Shown here: piece by piece, positions 10,407 to 24,000 of the stretch
Layout of the letters: every line of letters begins with the position of its first letter
Numbering within the stretch: position 1 is the first letter of the stretch
From: Hippasteria phrygiana
Lineage: Eukaryota; Echinodermata; Asteroidea; Valvatida; Goniasteridae
Length of the DNA: 64,000 bases
NCBI GenBank assembly: GCA_037893225.1
Contig: JAZGUH010000626.1
Coordinates: forward strand, 1,178,001-1,242,000
Direction of reading: 5' to 3'
The notes under the pieces: model-generated
Told to the model about the DNA's origin: nothing
The model's input: only the letters and a program-made list of their open reading frames with translations
The model's database searches: none
Program-made: the position numbers and the translations under genes

Positions 10407-13400
10407 GAATGAGTAAAGCAAGTCCATACCCCAGGGAATTTGACATGCATGGAGCAATAAATAGACGGTAACATGTACACAGATGTTGGCCGGAAAGAAA
10501 ATAAACATTGCGAGGTTTGAATTTTCTCCACAAGTTTTAACTCTAGGAAGCCGCCGATGATTGCAACATGTAGCGCCAGATCTAAGATATCCATACATGT
10601 CAAAATTACTGTATTTGGTTGATATTTCATGCAATTATGAATGAGTAAAGCAAGTCATACCCCAGGGAATTTGACATGCATGGAGCAATAAATAGACGGT
10701 AATATGTACACAGGTGTTGGCCGGAAAGAAAATAAACATTGCGAGGTTTGAATTTTCTCCACAAGTTTTAACTCTAAGAAGCCGCCGATGATTGCAACAT
10801 GTAGCGCCAGATCTAAGCTATCCATACATGTCAAAATTACTGTATTTGGTTGATATTTCATGCAATTAAGAATGAGTAAAGCAAGTCATACCCCAGGGAA
10901 TTTGACAGGCATGGAGCAATAAATAGAAGGTAATATGCACACAGATGGTGGCAAGGAAGAAAATAAACATTGCGAGGTTTGAATTTTCTCCACAAGTGTT
11001 AACTCTAAGAACCCGCCGATAATTGCAACATGTAGCGCCAGATCTAAGCTATCCATACATGTCAAAATTACTGAATTTGGTTGATATTTCATGCAATTAT
11101 GAATGAGTAAAGCAAGTCATACCCCAGGGAATTTGACAGGCATGGAGCAATAAATAAGAGGTAATCTGCACACAGATGGTGGCCGGGAAGAAAATAAACA
11201 TTGCGAGGTTTGAATTTTCTCCACAAGTGTTAACTCTAAGAAGCCGCCGATAATTGCAACATGTAGCGCCAGATCTAAGCTATGCATACATGTCAAAATT
11301 ACTGAATTTGGTTGATATTTCATGCAATTATGAATGAGTAAAGCAAGTCCATACCCCAGGGAATTTGACATGCATGGAGCAATAAATAGACGGTAACATG
11401 TACACAGATGTTGGCCGGAAAGAAAATAAACATTGCGAGGTTTGAATTTTCTCCACAAGTTTTAACTCTAGGAAGCCGCCGATGATTGCAACATGTAGCG
11501 CCAGATCTAAGCTATCCATACATGTCAAAATTACTGTATTTGGTTTATATTTCATGCAATTATGAATGAGTAAAGCAAGTCATACCCTAGGGAATTTGAC
11601 AGGCATGGAGCAATAAATAGAAGGTAATATGCACACAGATGTTGGCCGGAAAGAAAATAAACATTGCGAGGTTTGAATTTTCTCCACTAGTTTTAACTCT
11701 AAGAAGCCGCCGATAATTGCAACATGTAGCGCCAGATCTAAGCTATGCATACATGTCAAAATTACTGAATTTGGTTGATATTTCATGCAATTATGAATGA
11801 GTAAAGCAAGTCATACCCTAGGGAATTTGACAGGCATGGAGCAATAAATCGAAGGTAATATGCACACAGATGTTGGCCGGAAAGAAAATAAACATTGCGA
11901 GGTTTGAATTTTCTCCACAAGTTTTAACTCTAGGAAGCCGCCGATGATTGCAACATGTAGCGCCAGATCTAAGCTATCCATACATGTCAAAATTACTGTA
12001 TTTGGTTTATATTTCATGCAATTATGAATGAGTAAAGCAAGTCATACCCTAGGGAATTTGACAGGCATGGGGCAATAAATAGAAGGTAATATGCACACAG
12101 ATGTTGGCCGGAAAGAAAATAAACATTGCGAGGTTTGAATTTTCTCCACTAGTTTTAACTCTAAGAAGCCGCCGATAATTGCAACATGTAGCGCTAGATC
12201 TAAGCTATCCATACATGTCAAAATTACTGAATTTGGTTGATATTTCATGCAATTATGAATGAGTAAAGCAAGTCCATACCCCAGGGAATTTGACATGCAT
12301 GGAGCAATAAATAGACGGTAACATGTACACAGATGTTGGCCGGAAAGAAAATAAACATTGCGAGGTTTGAATTTTCTCCACAAGTTTTAACTCTAGGAAG
12401 CCGCCGATGATTGCAACATGTAGCGCCAGATCTAAGCTATCCATACATGTCAAAATTACTGTATTTGGTTGATATTTCATGCAATTATGAATGAGTAAAG
12501 CAAGTCCATACCCCAGGGAATTTGACATGCATGGAGCAATAAATAGACAGTAACATGTACACAGATGTTGGCCGGAAAGAAAATAAACATTGCGAGGTTT
12601 GAATTTTCTCCACAAGTTTTAACTCTAGGAAGCCGCCGATGATTGCAACATGTAGCGCCAGATCTAAGCTATCCATACATGTCAAAATTACTGTATTTGG
12701 TTTATATTTCATGCAATTATGAATGAGTAAAGCAAGTCATACCCTAGGGAATTTGACAGGCATGGAGCAATAAATAGAAGGTAATATGCACACAGATGTT
12801 GGCCGGAAAGAAAATAAACATTGCGAGGTTTGAATTTTCTCCACTAGTTTTAACTCTAAGAAGCCGCCGATAATTGCAACATGTAGCGCCAGATCTAAGC
12901 TATGCATACATGTCAAAATTACTGAATTTGGTTGATATTTCATGCAATTATGAATGAGTAAAGCAAGTCATACCCTAGGGAATTTGACAGGCATGGAGCA
13001 ATAAATCGAAGGTAATATGCACACAGATGTTGGCCGGAAAGAAAATAAACATTGCGAGGTTTGAATTTTCTCCACAAGTTTTAACTCTAGGAAGCCGCCG
13101 ATGATTGCAACATGTAGCGCCAGATCTAAGCTATCCATACATGTCAAAATTACTGTATTTGGTTTATATTTCATGCAATTATGAATGAGTAAAGCAAGTC
13201 ATACCCTAGGGAATTTGACAGGCATGGGGCAATAAATAGAAGGTAATATGCACACAGATGTTGGCCGAAAAGAAAATAAACATTGCGAGGTTTGAATTTT
13301 CTCCACTAGTTTTAACTCTAAGAAGCCGCCGATAATTGCAACATGTAGCGCTAGATCTAAGCTATCCATACATGTCAAAATTACTGAATTTGGTTGATAT

Positions 13401-13645
13401 TTCATGCAATTATGAATGAGTAAAGCAAGTCCATACCCCAGGGAATTTGACATGCATGGAGCAATAAATAGACGGTAACATGTACACAGATGTTGGCCGG
13501 AAAGAAAATAAACATTGCGAGGTTTGAATTTTCTCCACAAGTTTTAACTCTAGGAAGCCGCCGATGATTGCAACATGTAGCGCCAGATCTAAGCTATCCA
13601 TACATGTCAAAATTACTGTATTTGGTTGATATTTCATGCAATTAT
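10407..13645 (+). repeat. Higher-order repeat unit, 14 monomers, 3,239 bp
   Basis: Order: 8-9-10-11-5-2-1-3-4-5-2-1-3-4. The five-monomer sub-unit 5-2-1-3-4 is present twice in tandem (11332-12488 and 12489-13645). The copies differ by the a60/g60 state of type 5 and by ggccgaaaag in the second type 3 (13183). The 6 and 7 monomers of the left units are missing. Confidence 0.9.
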
Positions 13646-15033
13646 GAATGAGTAAAGCAAGTCCATACCCCAGGGAATTTGACATGCATGGAGCAATAAA
13701 TAGACAGTAACATGTACACAGATGTTGGCCGGAAAGAAAATAAACATTGCGAGGTTTGAATTTTCTCCACAAGTTTTAACTCTAGGAAGCCGCCGATGAT
13801 TGCAACATGTAGCGCCAGATCTAAGATATCCATACATGTCAAAATTACTGTATTTGGTTGATATTTCATGCAATTATGAATGAGTAAAGCAAGTCATACC
13901 CCAGGGAATTTGACATGCATGGAGCAATAAATAGACGGTAATATGTACACAGGTGTTGGCCGGAAAGAAAATAAACATTGCGAGGTTTGAATTTTCTCCA
14001 CAAGTTTTAACTCTAAGAAGCCGCCGATGATTGCAACATGTAGCGCCAGATCTAAGCTATCCATACATGTCAAAATTACTGTATTTGGTTGATATTTCAT
14101 GCAATTAAGAATGAGTAAAGCAAGTCATACCCCAGGGAATTTGACAGGCATGGAGCAATAAATAGAAGGTAATATGCACACAGATGTTGGCAAGGAAGAA
14201 AATAAACATTGCGAGGTTTGAATTTTCTCCACAAGTGTTAACTCTAAGAACCCGCCGATAATTGCAACATGTAGCGCCAGATCTAAGCTATCCATACATG
14301 TCAAAATTACTGAATTTGGTTGATATTTCATGCAATTATGAATGAGTAAAGCAAGTCATACCCCAGGGAATTTGACAGGCATGGAGCAATAAATAGAAGG
14401 TAATATGCACACAGATGTTGGCCGGAAAGAAAATAAACATTGCGAGGTTTGAATTTTCTCCACAAGTTTTAACTCTAGGAAGCCGCCGATGATTGCAACA
14501 TGTAGCGCCAGATCTAAGCTATCCATACATGTCAAAATTACTGAATTTGGTTGATATTTCATGCAATTATGAATGAGTAAAGCAAGTCCATACCCCAGGG
14601 AATTTGACAGGCATGGAGCAATAAATAAGAGGTAATCTGCACACAGATGGTGGCCGGGAAGAAAATAAACATTGCGAGGTTTGAATTTTCTCCACAAGTG
14701 TTAACTCTAAGAAGCCGCCGATAATTGCAACATGTAGCGCCAGATCTAAGCTATGCATACATGTCAAAATTACTGAATTAGGTTGATATTTCATGCAATT
14801 ATGAATGAGTAAAGCAAGTCATACCCTAGGGAATTTGACAGGCATGGAGCAATAAATCGAAGGTAATATGCACACAGAAGTTGGCCGGAAAGAAAATAAA
14901 CATTGCGAGGTTTGAATTTTCTCCACAAGTTTTAACTCTAGGAAGCCGCCGATGATTGCAACATGTAGCGCCAGATCTAAGCTATCCATACATGTCAAAA
15001 TTACTGTATTTGGTTGATATTTCATGCAATTAT
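13646..15033 (+). repeat. Short unit, 6 monomers, opening with a 5/8 mosaic
   Basis: Order: 5/8-9-10-12/7-11x-6. The first monomer has the type-5 mark tagacagtaac at its left and the type-8 gatatc at its right, so a crossover lies between offsets 61 and 180. The type 10 copy lacks g79. The monomer at 14340 is type 12 to offset 152 and has a205 like type 7 at its right end. Private changes occur in the 11x copy (gaattaggttg, about 14779) and in the type 6 copy (cagaagttgg, about 14879). Confidence 0.88.
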
Positions 15034-15267
15034 GAATGAGTAAAGCAAGTCCATACCCCAGGGAATTTGACATGCATGGAGCAATAAATAGACGGTAACA
15101 TGTACACAGATGTTGGCCGGAAAGAAAATAAACATTGCGAGGTTTGAATTTTCTCCACAAGTTTTATAACTCTAGGAAGCCGCCGATGATTGCAACATGT
15201 AGCGCCAGATCTAAGATATCCATACATGTCAAAATTACTGTATTTGGTTGATATTTCATGCAATTAT
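15034..15267 (+). repeat. Type 8 monomer with 2-bp insertion, 234 bp
   Basis: This type 8 monomer reads agttttataactc where all other type 8 copies read agttttaactc, a 2-bp insertion of ta at about 15166-15169. It is the only monomer in the window with a length other than 231 or 232 bp. It could be a real slippage event or a sequence error. Confidence 0.9.
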
Positions 15268-15729
15268 GAATGAGTAAAGCAAGTCATACCCCAGGGAATT
15301 TGACATGCATGGAGCAATAAATAGACGGTAATATGTACACAGGTGTTGGCCGGAAAGAAAATAAACATTGCGAGGTTTGAATTTTCTCCACAAGTTTTAA
15401 CTCTAAGAAGCCGCCGATGATTGCAACATGTAGCGCCAGATCTAAGCTATCCATACATGTCAAAATTACTGTATTTGGTTGATATTTCATGCAATTAAGA
15501 ATGAGTAAAGCAAGTCATACCCCAGGGAATTTGACAGGCATGGAGCAATAAATAGAAGGTAATATGCACACAGATGGTGGCAAGGAAGAAAATAAACATT
15601 GCGAGGTTTGAATTTTCTCCACAAGTGTTAACTCTAAGAACCCGCCGATAATTGCAACATGTAGCGCCAGATCTAAGCTATCCATACATGTCAAAATTAC
15701 TGAATTTGGTTGATATTTCATGCAATTAT

Positions 15730-15960
15730 GAATGAGTAAAGCAAGTCATACCCCAGGGAATTTGACAGGCATGGAGCAATAAATAGAAGGTAATATGCAC
15801 ACAGATGTTGGCCGGAAAGAAAATAAACATTGCGAGGTTTGAATTTTCTCCACAAGTTTTAACTCTAGGAAGCCGCCGATGATTGCAACATGTAGCGCCA
15901 GATCTAAGCTATCCATACATGTCAAAATTACTGTATTTGGTTGATATTTCATGCAATTAT
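15730..15960 (+). repeat. Type 12 monomer exemplar, 231 bp
   Basis: Type 12 equals type 6 except for ccccaggg in place of ccctaggg, so it lacks the AvrII site. It could be a 5' type-10-like/3' type-6 recombinant. There are 16 whole copies, all from 15730 rightward, typically as 10-12-1. The mosaic at 14340 has a type 12 left part and is the earliest trace. Confidence 0.9.
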
Positions 15961-18041
15961 GAATGAGTAAAGCAAGTCATACCCTAGGGAATTTGACAGG
16001 CATGGAGCAATAAATAGAAGGTAATATGCACACAGATGTTGGCCGGAAAGAAAATAAACATTGCGAGGTTTGAATTTTCTCCACAAGTTTTAACTCTAGG
16101 AAGCCGCCGATGATTGCAACATGTAGCGCCAGATCTAAGCTATCCATACATGTCAAAATTACTGTATTTGGTTTATATTTCATGCAATTATGAATGAGTA
16201 AAGCAAGTCATACCCTAGGGAATTTGACAGGCATGGGGCAATAAATAGAAGGTAATATGCACACAGATGTTGGCCGGAAAGAAAATAAACATTGCGAGGT
16301 TTGAATTTTCTCCACTAGTTTTAACTCTAAGAAGCCGCCGATAATTGCAACATGTAGCGCCAGATCTAAGCTATCCATACATGTCAAAATTACTGAATTT
16401 GGTTGATATTTCATGCAATTATGAATGAGTAAAGCAAGTCCATACCCCAGGGAATTTGACATGCATGGAGCAATAAATAGACGGTAACATGTACACAGAT
16501 GTTGGCCGGAAAGAAAATAAACATTGCGAGGTTTGAATTTTCTCCACAAGTTTTAACTCTAGGAAGCCGCCGATGATTGCAACATGTAGCGCCAGATCTA
16601 AGCTATCCATACATGTCAAAATTACTGTATTTGGTTGATATTTCATACAATTAAGAATGAGTAAAGCAAGTCATACCCCAGGGAATTTGACAGGCATGGA
16701 GCAATAAATAGAAGGTAATATGCACACAGATGGTGGCAAGGAAGAAAATAAACATTGCGAGGTTTGAATTTTCTCCACAAGTGTTAACTCTAAGAACCCG
16801 CCGATAATTGCAACATGTAGCGCCAGATCTAAGCTATCCATACATGTCAAAATTACTGAATTTGGTTGATATTTCATGCAATTATGAATGAGTAAAGCAA
16901 GTCATACCCCAGGGAATTTGACAGGCATGGAGCAATAAATAGAAGGTAATATGCACACAGATGTTGGCCGGAAAGAAAATAAACATTGCGAGGTTTGAAT
17001 TTTCTCCACAAGTTTTAACTCTAGGAAGCCGCCGATGATTGCAACATGTAGCGCCAGATCTAAGCTATCCATACATGTCAAAATTACTGTATTTGGTTGA
17101 TATTTCATGCAATTATGAATGAGTAAAGCAAGTCATACCCTAGGGAATTTGACAGGCATGGAGCAATAAATAGAAGGTAATATGCACACAGATGTTGGCC
17201 GGAAAGAAAATAAACATTGCGAGGTTTGAATTTTCTCCACAAGTTTTAACTCTAGGAAGCCGCCGATAATTGCAACATGTAGCGCCAGATCTAAGCTATC
17301 CATACATGTCAAAATTACTGTATTTGGTTTATATTTCATGCAATTATGAATGAGTAAAGCAAGTCATACCCTAGGGAATTTGACAGGCATGGAGCAATAA
17401 ATAGACGGTAATATGCACACAGATGTTGGCCTGAAAGAAAATAAACATTGCGAGGTTTGAATTTTCTCCACAAGTTTTAACTCTAAGAAGCCGCCGATAA
17501 TTGCAACATGTAGCGCCAGATCTAAGCTATCCATACATGTCAAAATTACTGAATTTGGTTGATATTTCATGCAATTATGAATGAGTAAAGCAAGTCCATA
17601 CCCCAGGGAATTTGACAGGCATGGAGCAATAAATAAGAGGTAATCTGCACACAGATGGTGGCCGGGAAGAAAATAAACATTGCGAGGTTTGAATTTTCTC
17701 CACAAGTGTTAACTCTAAGAAGCCGCCGATAATTGCAACATGTAGCGCCAGATCTAAGCTATGCATACATGTCAAAATTACTGAATTTGGTTGATATTTC
17801 ATGCAATTATGAATGAGTAAAGCAAGTCATACCCTAGGGAATTTGACAGGCATGGAGCAATAAATCGAAGGTAATATGCACACAGATGTTGGCCGGAAAG
17901 AAAATAAACATTGCGAGGTTTGAATTTTCTCCACAAGTTTTAACTCTAGGAAGCCGCCGATGATTGCAACATGTAGCGCCAGATCTAAGCTATCCATACA
18001 TGTCAAAATTACTGTATTTGGTTGATATTTCATGCAATTAT

Positions 18042-21000
18042 GAATGAGTAAAGCAAGTCCATACCCCAGGGAATTTGACATGCATGGAGCAATAAATAGA
18101 CGGTAACATGTACACAGATGTTGGCCGGAAAGAAAATAAACATTGCGAGGTTTGAATTTTCTCCACAAGTTTTAACTCTAGGAAGCCGCCGATGATTGCA
18201 ACATGTAGCGCCAGATCTAAGATATCCATACATGTCAAAATTACTGTATTTGGTTGATATTTCATGCAATTATGAATGAGTAAAGCAAGTCATACCCCAG
18301 GGAATTTGACATGCATGGAGCAATAAATAGACGGTAATATGTACACAGGTGTTGGCCGGAAAGAAAATAAACATTGCGAGGTTTGAATTTTCTCCACAAG
18401 TTTTAACTCTAAGAAGCCGCCGATGATTGCAACATGTAGCGCCAGATCTAAGCTATCCATACATGTCAAAATTACTGTATTTGGTTGATATTTCATGCAA
18501 TTAAGAATGAGTAAAGCAAGTCATACCCCAGGGAATTTGACAGGCATGGAGCAATAAATAGAAGGTAATATGCACACAGATGGTGGCAAGGAAGAAAATA
18601 AACATTGCGAGGTTTGAATTTTCTCCACAAGTGTTAACTCTAAGAACCCGCCGATAATTGCAACATGTAGCGCCAGATCTAAGCTATCCATACATGTCAA
18701 AATTACTGAATTTGGTTGATATTTCATGCAATTATGAATGAGTAAAGCAAGTCATACCCCAGGGAATTTGACAGGCATGGAGCAATAAATAAGAGGTAAT
18801 CTGCACACAGATGGTGGCCGGGAAGAAAATAAACATTGCGAGGTTTGAATTTTCTCCACAAGTGTTAACTCTAAGAAGCCGCCGATAATTGCAACATGTA
18901 GCGCCAGATCTAAGCTATGCATACATGTCAAAATTACTGAATTTGGTTGATATTTCATGCAATTATGAATGAGTACAGCAAGTCCATACCCCAGGGAATT
19001 TGACATGCATGGAGCAATAAATAGACGGTAACATGTACACAGATGTTGGCCGGAAAGAAAATAAACATTGCGAGGTTTGAATTTTCTCCACAAGTTTTAA
19101 CTCTAGGAAGCCGCCGATGATTGCAACATGTAGCGCCAGATCTAAGCTATCCATACATGTCAAAATTACTGTATTTGGTTTATATTTCATGCAATTATGA
19201 ATGAGTAAAGCAAGTCATACCCTAGGGAATTTGACAGGCATGGAGCAATAAATAGAAGGTAATATGCAAACAGATGTTGGCCGGAAAGAAAATAAACATT
19301 GCGAGGTTTGAATTTTCTCCACTAGTTTTAACTCTAAGAAGCCGCCGATAATTGCAACATGTAGCGCCAGATCTAAGCTATGCATACATGTCAAAATTAC
19401 TGAATTTGGTTAATATTTCATGCAATTATGAATGAGTAAAGCAAGTCATACCCTAGGGAATTTGACAGGCATGGAGCAATAAATCGAAGGTAATATGCAC
19501 ACAGATGTTGGCCGGAAAGAAAATAAACATTGCGAGGTTTGAATTTTCTCCACAAGTTTTAACTCTAGGAAGCCGCCGATGATTGCAACATGTAGCGCCA
19601 GATCTAAGCTATCCATACATGTCAAAATTACTGTATTTGGTTTATATTTCATGCAATTATGAATGAGTAAAGCAAGTCATACCCTAGGGAATTTGACAGG
19701 CATGGGGCAATAAATAGAAGGTAATATGCACACAGATGTTGGCCGGAAAGAAAATAAACATTGCGAGGTTTGAATTTTCTCCACTAGTTTTAACTCTAAG
19801 AAGCCGCCGATAATTGCAACATGTAGCGCTAGATCTAAGCTATCCATACATGTCAAAATTACTGAATTTGGTTGATATTTCATGCAATTATGAATGAGTA
19901 AAGCAAGTCCATACCCCAGGGAATTTGACATGCATGGAGCAATAAATAGACAGTAACATGTACACAGATGTTGGCCGGAAAGAAAATAAACATTGCGAGG
20001 TTTGAATTTTCTCCACAAGTTTTAACTCTAGGAAGCCGCCGATGATTGCAACATGTAGCGCCAGATCTAAGCTATCCATACATGTCAAAATTACTGTATT
20101 TGGTTTATATTTCATGCAATTATGAATGAGTAAAGCAAGTCATACCCTAGGGAATTTGACAGGCATGGAGCAATAAATAGAAGGTAATATGCACACAGAT
20201 GTTGGCCGGAAAGAAAATAAACATTGCGAGGTTTGAATTTTCTCCACTAGTTTTAACTCTAAGAAGCCGCCGATAATTGCAACATGTAGCGCCAGATCTA
20301 AGCTATGCATACATGTCAAAATTACTGAATTTGGTTGATATTTCATGCAATTATGAATGAGTAAAGCAAGTCATACCCTAGGGAATTTGACAGGCATGGA
20401 GCAATAAATAGAAGGTAATATGCACACAGATGTTGGCCGGAAAGAAAATAAACATTGCGAGGTTTGAATTTTCTCCACAAGTTTTAACTCTAGGAAGCCG
20501 CCGATGATTGCAACATGTAGCGCCAGATCTAAGCTATCCATACATGTCAAAATTACTGTATTTGGTTGATATTTCATGCAATTATGAATGAGTAAAGCAA
20601 GTCATACCCTAGGGAATTTGACAGGCATGGAGCAATAAATAGAAGGTAATATGCACACAGATGTTGGCCGGAAAGAAAATAAACATTGCGAGGTTTGAAT
20701 TTTCTCCACAAGTTTTAACTCTAGGAAGCCGCCGATAATTGCAACATGTAGCGCCAGATCTAAGCTATCCATACATGTCAAAATTACTGTATTTGGTTTA
20801 TATTTCATGCAATTATGAATGAGTAAAGCAAGTCATACCCTAGGGAATTTGACAGGCATGGAGCAATAAATAGACGGTAATATGCACACAGATGTTGGCC
20901 TGAAAGAAAATAAACATTGCGAGGTTTGAATTTTCTCCACAAGTTTTAACTCTAAGAAGCCGCCGATAATTGCAACATGTAGCGCCAGATCTAAGCTATC

Positions 21001-21047
21001 CATACATGTCAAAATTACTGAATTTGGTTGATATTTCATGCAATTAT
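18042..21047 (+). repeat. Higher-order repeat unit, 13 monomers, 3,006 bp
   Basis: Order: 8-9-10-11-5-2-1-3-5-2-6-1-7. It matches the unit at 31454-34691 except for one missing type 4 between types 3 and 5. The first type 5 (18967) carries gagtacagc and the following type 2 (19199) carries ggttaatat, as in the copy at 32379-32841. Confidence 0.9.
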
Positions 21048-24000
21048 GAATGAGTAAAGCAAGTCCATACCCCAGGGAATTTGACATGCATGGAGCAATA
21101 AATAGACGGTAACATGTACACAGATGTTGGCCGGAAAGAAAATAAACATTGCGAGGTTTGAATTTTCTCCACAAGTTTTAACTCTAGGAAGCCGCCGATG
21201 ATTGCAACATGTAGCGCCAGATCTAAGATATCCATACATGTCAAAATTACTGTATTTGGTTGATATTTCATGCAATTATGAATGAGTAAAGCAAGTCATA
21301 CCCCAGGGAATTTGACATGCATGGAGCAATAAATAGACGGTAATATGTACACAGGTGTTGGCCGGAAAGAAAATAAACATTGCGAGGTTTGAATTTTCTC
21401 CACAAGTTTTAACTCTAAGAAGCCGCCGATGATTGCAACATGTAGCGCCAGATCTAAGCTATCCATACATGTCAAAATTACTGTATTTGGTTGATATTTC
21501 ATGCAATTAAGAATGAGTAAAGCAAGTCATACCCCAGGGAATTTGACAGGCATGGAGCAATAAATAGAAGGTAATATGCACACAGATGGTGGCAAGGAAG
21601 AAAATAAACATTGCGAGGTTTGAATTTTCTCCACAAGTGTTAACTCTAAGAACCCGCCGATAATTGCAACATGTAGCGCCAGATCTAAGCTATCCATACA
21701 TGTCAAAATTACTGAATTTGGTTGATATTTCATGCAATTATGAATGAGTAAAGCAAGTCATACCCCAGGGAATTTGACAGGCATGGAGCAATAAATAAGA
21801 GGTAATCTGCACACAGATGGTGGCCGGGAAGAAAATAAACATTGCGAGGTTTGAATTTTCTCCACAAGTGTTAACTCTAAGAAGCCGCCGATAATTGCAA
21901 CATGTAGCGCCAGATCTAAGCTATGCATACATGTCAAAATTACTGAATTTGGTTGATATTTCATGCAATTATGAATGAGTAAAGCAAGTCCATACCCCAG
22001 GGAATTTGACATGCATGGAGCAATAAATAGACGGTAACATGTACACAGATGTTGGCCGGAAAGAAAATAAACATTGCGAGGTTTGAATTTTCTCCACAAG
22101 TTTTAACTCTAGGAAGCCGCCGATGATTGCAACATGTAGCGCCAGATCTAAGCTATCCATACATGTCAAAATTACTGTATTTGGTTTATATTTCATGCAA
22201 TTATGAATGAGTAAAGCAAGTCATACCCTAGGGAATTTGACAGGCATGGAGCAATAAATAGAAGGTAATATGCAAACAGATGTTGGCCGGAAAGAAAATA
22301 AACATTGCGAGGTTTGAATTTTCTCCACTAGTTTTAACTCTAAGAAGCCGCCGATAATTGCAACATGTAGCGCCAGATCTAAGCTATGCATACATGTCAA
22401 AATTACTGAATTTGGTTAATATTTCATGCAATTATGAATGAGTAAAGCAAGTCATACCCTAGGGAATTTGACAGGCATGGAGCAATAAATCGAAGGTAAT
22501 ATGCACACAGATGTTGGCCGGAAAGAAAATAAACATTGCGAGGTTTGAATTTTCTCCACAAGTTTTAACTCTAGGAGGCCGCCGATGATTGCAACATGTA
22601 GCGCCAGATCTAAGCTATCCATACATGTCAAAATTACTGTATTTGGTTTATATTTCATGCAATTATGAATGAGTAAAGCAAGTCATACCCTAGGGAATTT
22701 GACAGGCATGGGGCAATAAATAGAAGGTAATATGCACACAGATGTTGGCCGGAAAGAAAATAAACATTGCGAGGTTTGAATTTTCTCCACAAGTTTTAAC
22801 TCTAAGAAGCCGCCGATGATTGCAACATGTAGCGCCAGATCTAAGCTATCCATACATGTCAAAATTACTGTATTTGGTTGATATTTCATGCAATTAAGAA
22901 TGAGTAAAGCAAGTCATACCCCAGGGAATTTGACAGGCATGGAGCAATAAATAGAAGGTAATATGCACACAGATGGTGGCAAGGAAGAAAATAAACATTG
23001 CGAGGTTTGAATTTTCTCCACAAGTGTTAACTCTAAGAACCCGCCGATAATTGCAACATGTAGCGCCAGATCTAAGCTATCCATACATGTCAAAATTACT
23101 GAATTTGGTTGATATTTCATGCAATTATGAATGAGTAAAGCAAGTCATACCCCAGGGAATTTGACAGGCATGGAGCAATAAATAGAAGGTAATATGCACA
23201 CAGATGTTGGCCGGAAAGAAAATAAACATTGCGAGGTTTGAATTTTCTCCACAAGTTTTAACTCTAGGAAGCCGCCGATGATTGCAACATGTAGCGCCAG
23301 ATCTAAGCTATCCATACATGTCAAAATTACTGTATTTGGTTGATATTTCATGCAATTATGAATGAGTAAAGCAAGTCATACCCTAGGGAATTTGACAGGC
23401 ATGGAGCAATAAATAGAAGGTAATATGCACACAGATGTTGGCCGGAAAGAAAATAAACATTGCGAGGTTTGAATTTTCTCCACAAGTTTTAACTCTAGGA
23501 AGCCGCCGATGATTGCAACATGTAGCGCCAGATCTAAGCTATCCATACATGTCAAAATTACTGTATTTGGTTTATATTTCATGCAATTATGAATGAGTAA
23601 AGCAAGTCATACCCTAGGGAATTTGACAGGCATGGGGCAATAAATAGAAGGTAATATGCACACAGATGTTGGCCGGAAAGAAAATAAACATTGCGAGGTT
23701 TGAATTTTCTCCACTAGTTTTAACTCTAAGAAGCCGCCGATAATTGCAACATGTAGCGCCAGATCTAAGCTATCCATACATGTCAAAATTACTGAATTTG
23801 GTTGATATTTCATGCAATTATGAATGAGTAAAGCAAGTCCATACCCCAGGGAATTTGACATGCATGGAGCAATAAATAGACGGTAACATGTACACAGATG
23901 TTGGCCGGAAAGAAAATAAACATTGCGAGGTTTGAATTTTCTCCACAAGTTTTAACTCTAGGAAGCCGCCGATGATTGCAACATGTAGCGCCAGATCTAA

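Larger units (their letters stand above)
15034..18041 (+). repeat. Higher-order repeat unit, 13 monomers
   Basis: Order: 8-9-10-12-1-3-4-10-12-1-7-11x-6. It opens with the only 234-bp monomer. The part from the first type 10 at 15499 is the first of three copies of a long block that recurs at 22898 and 28911. The type 4 at 16423 ends in the rare catacaattaa and the type 3 at 16192 lacks t170, as in the other two copies. Confidence 0.9.
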
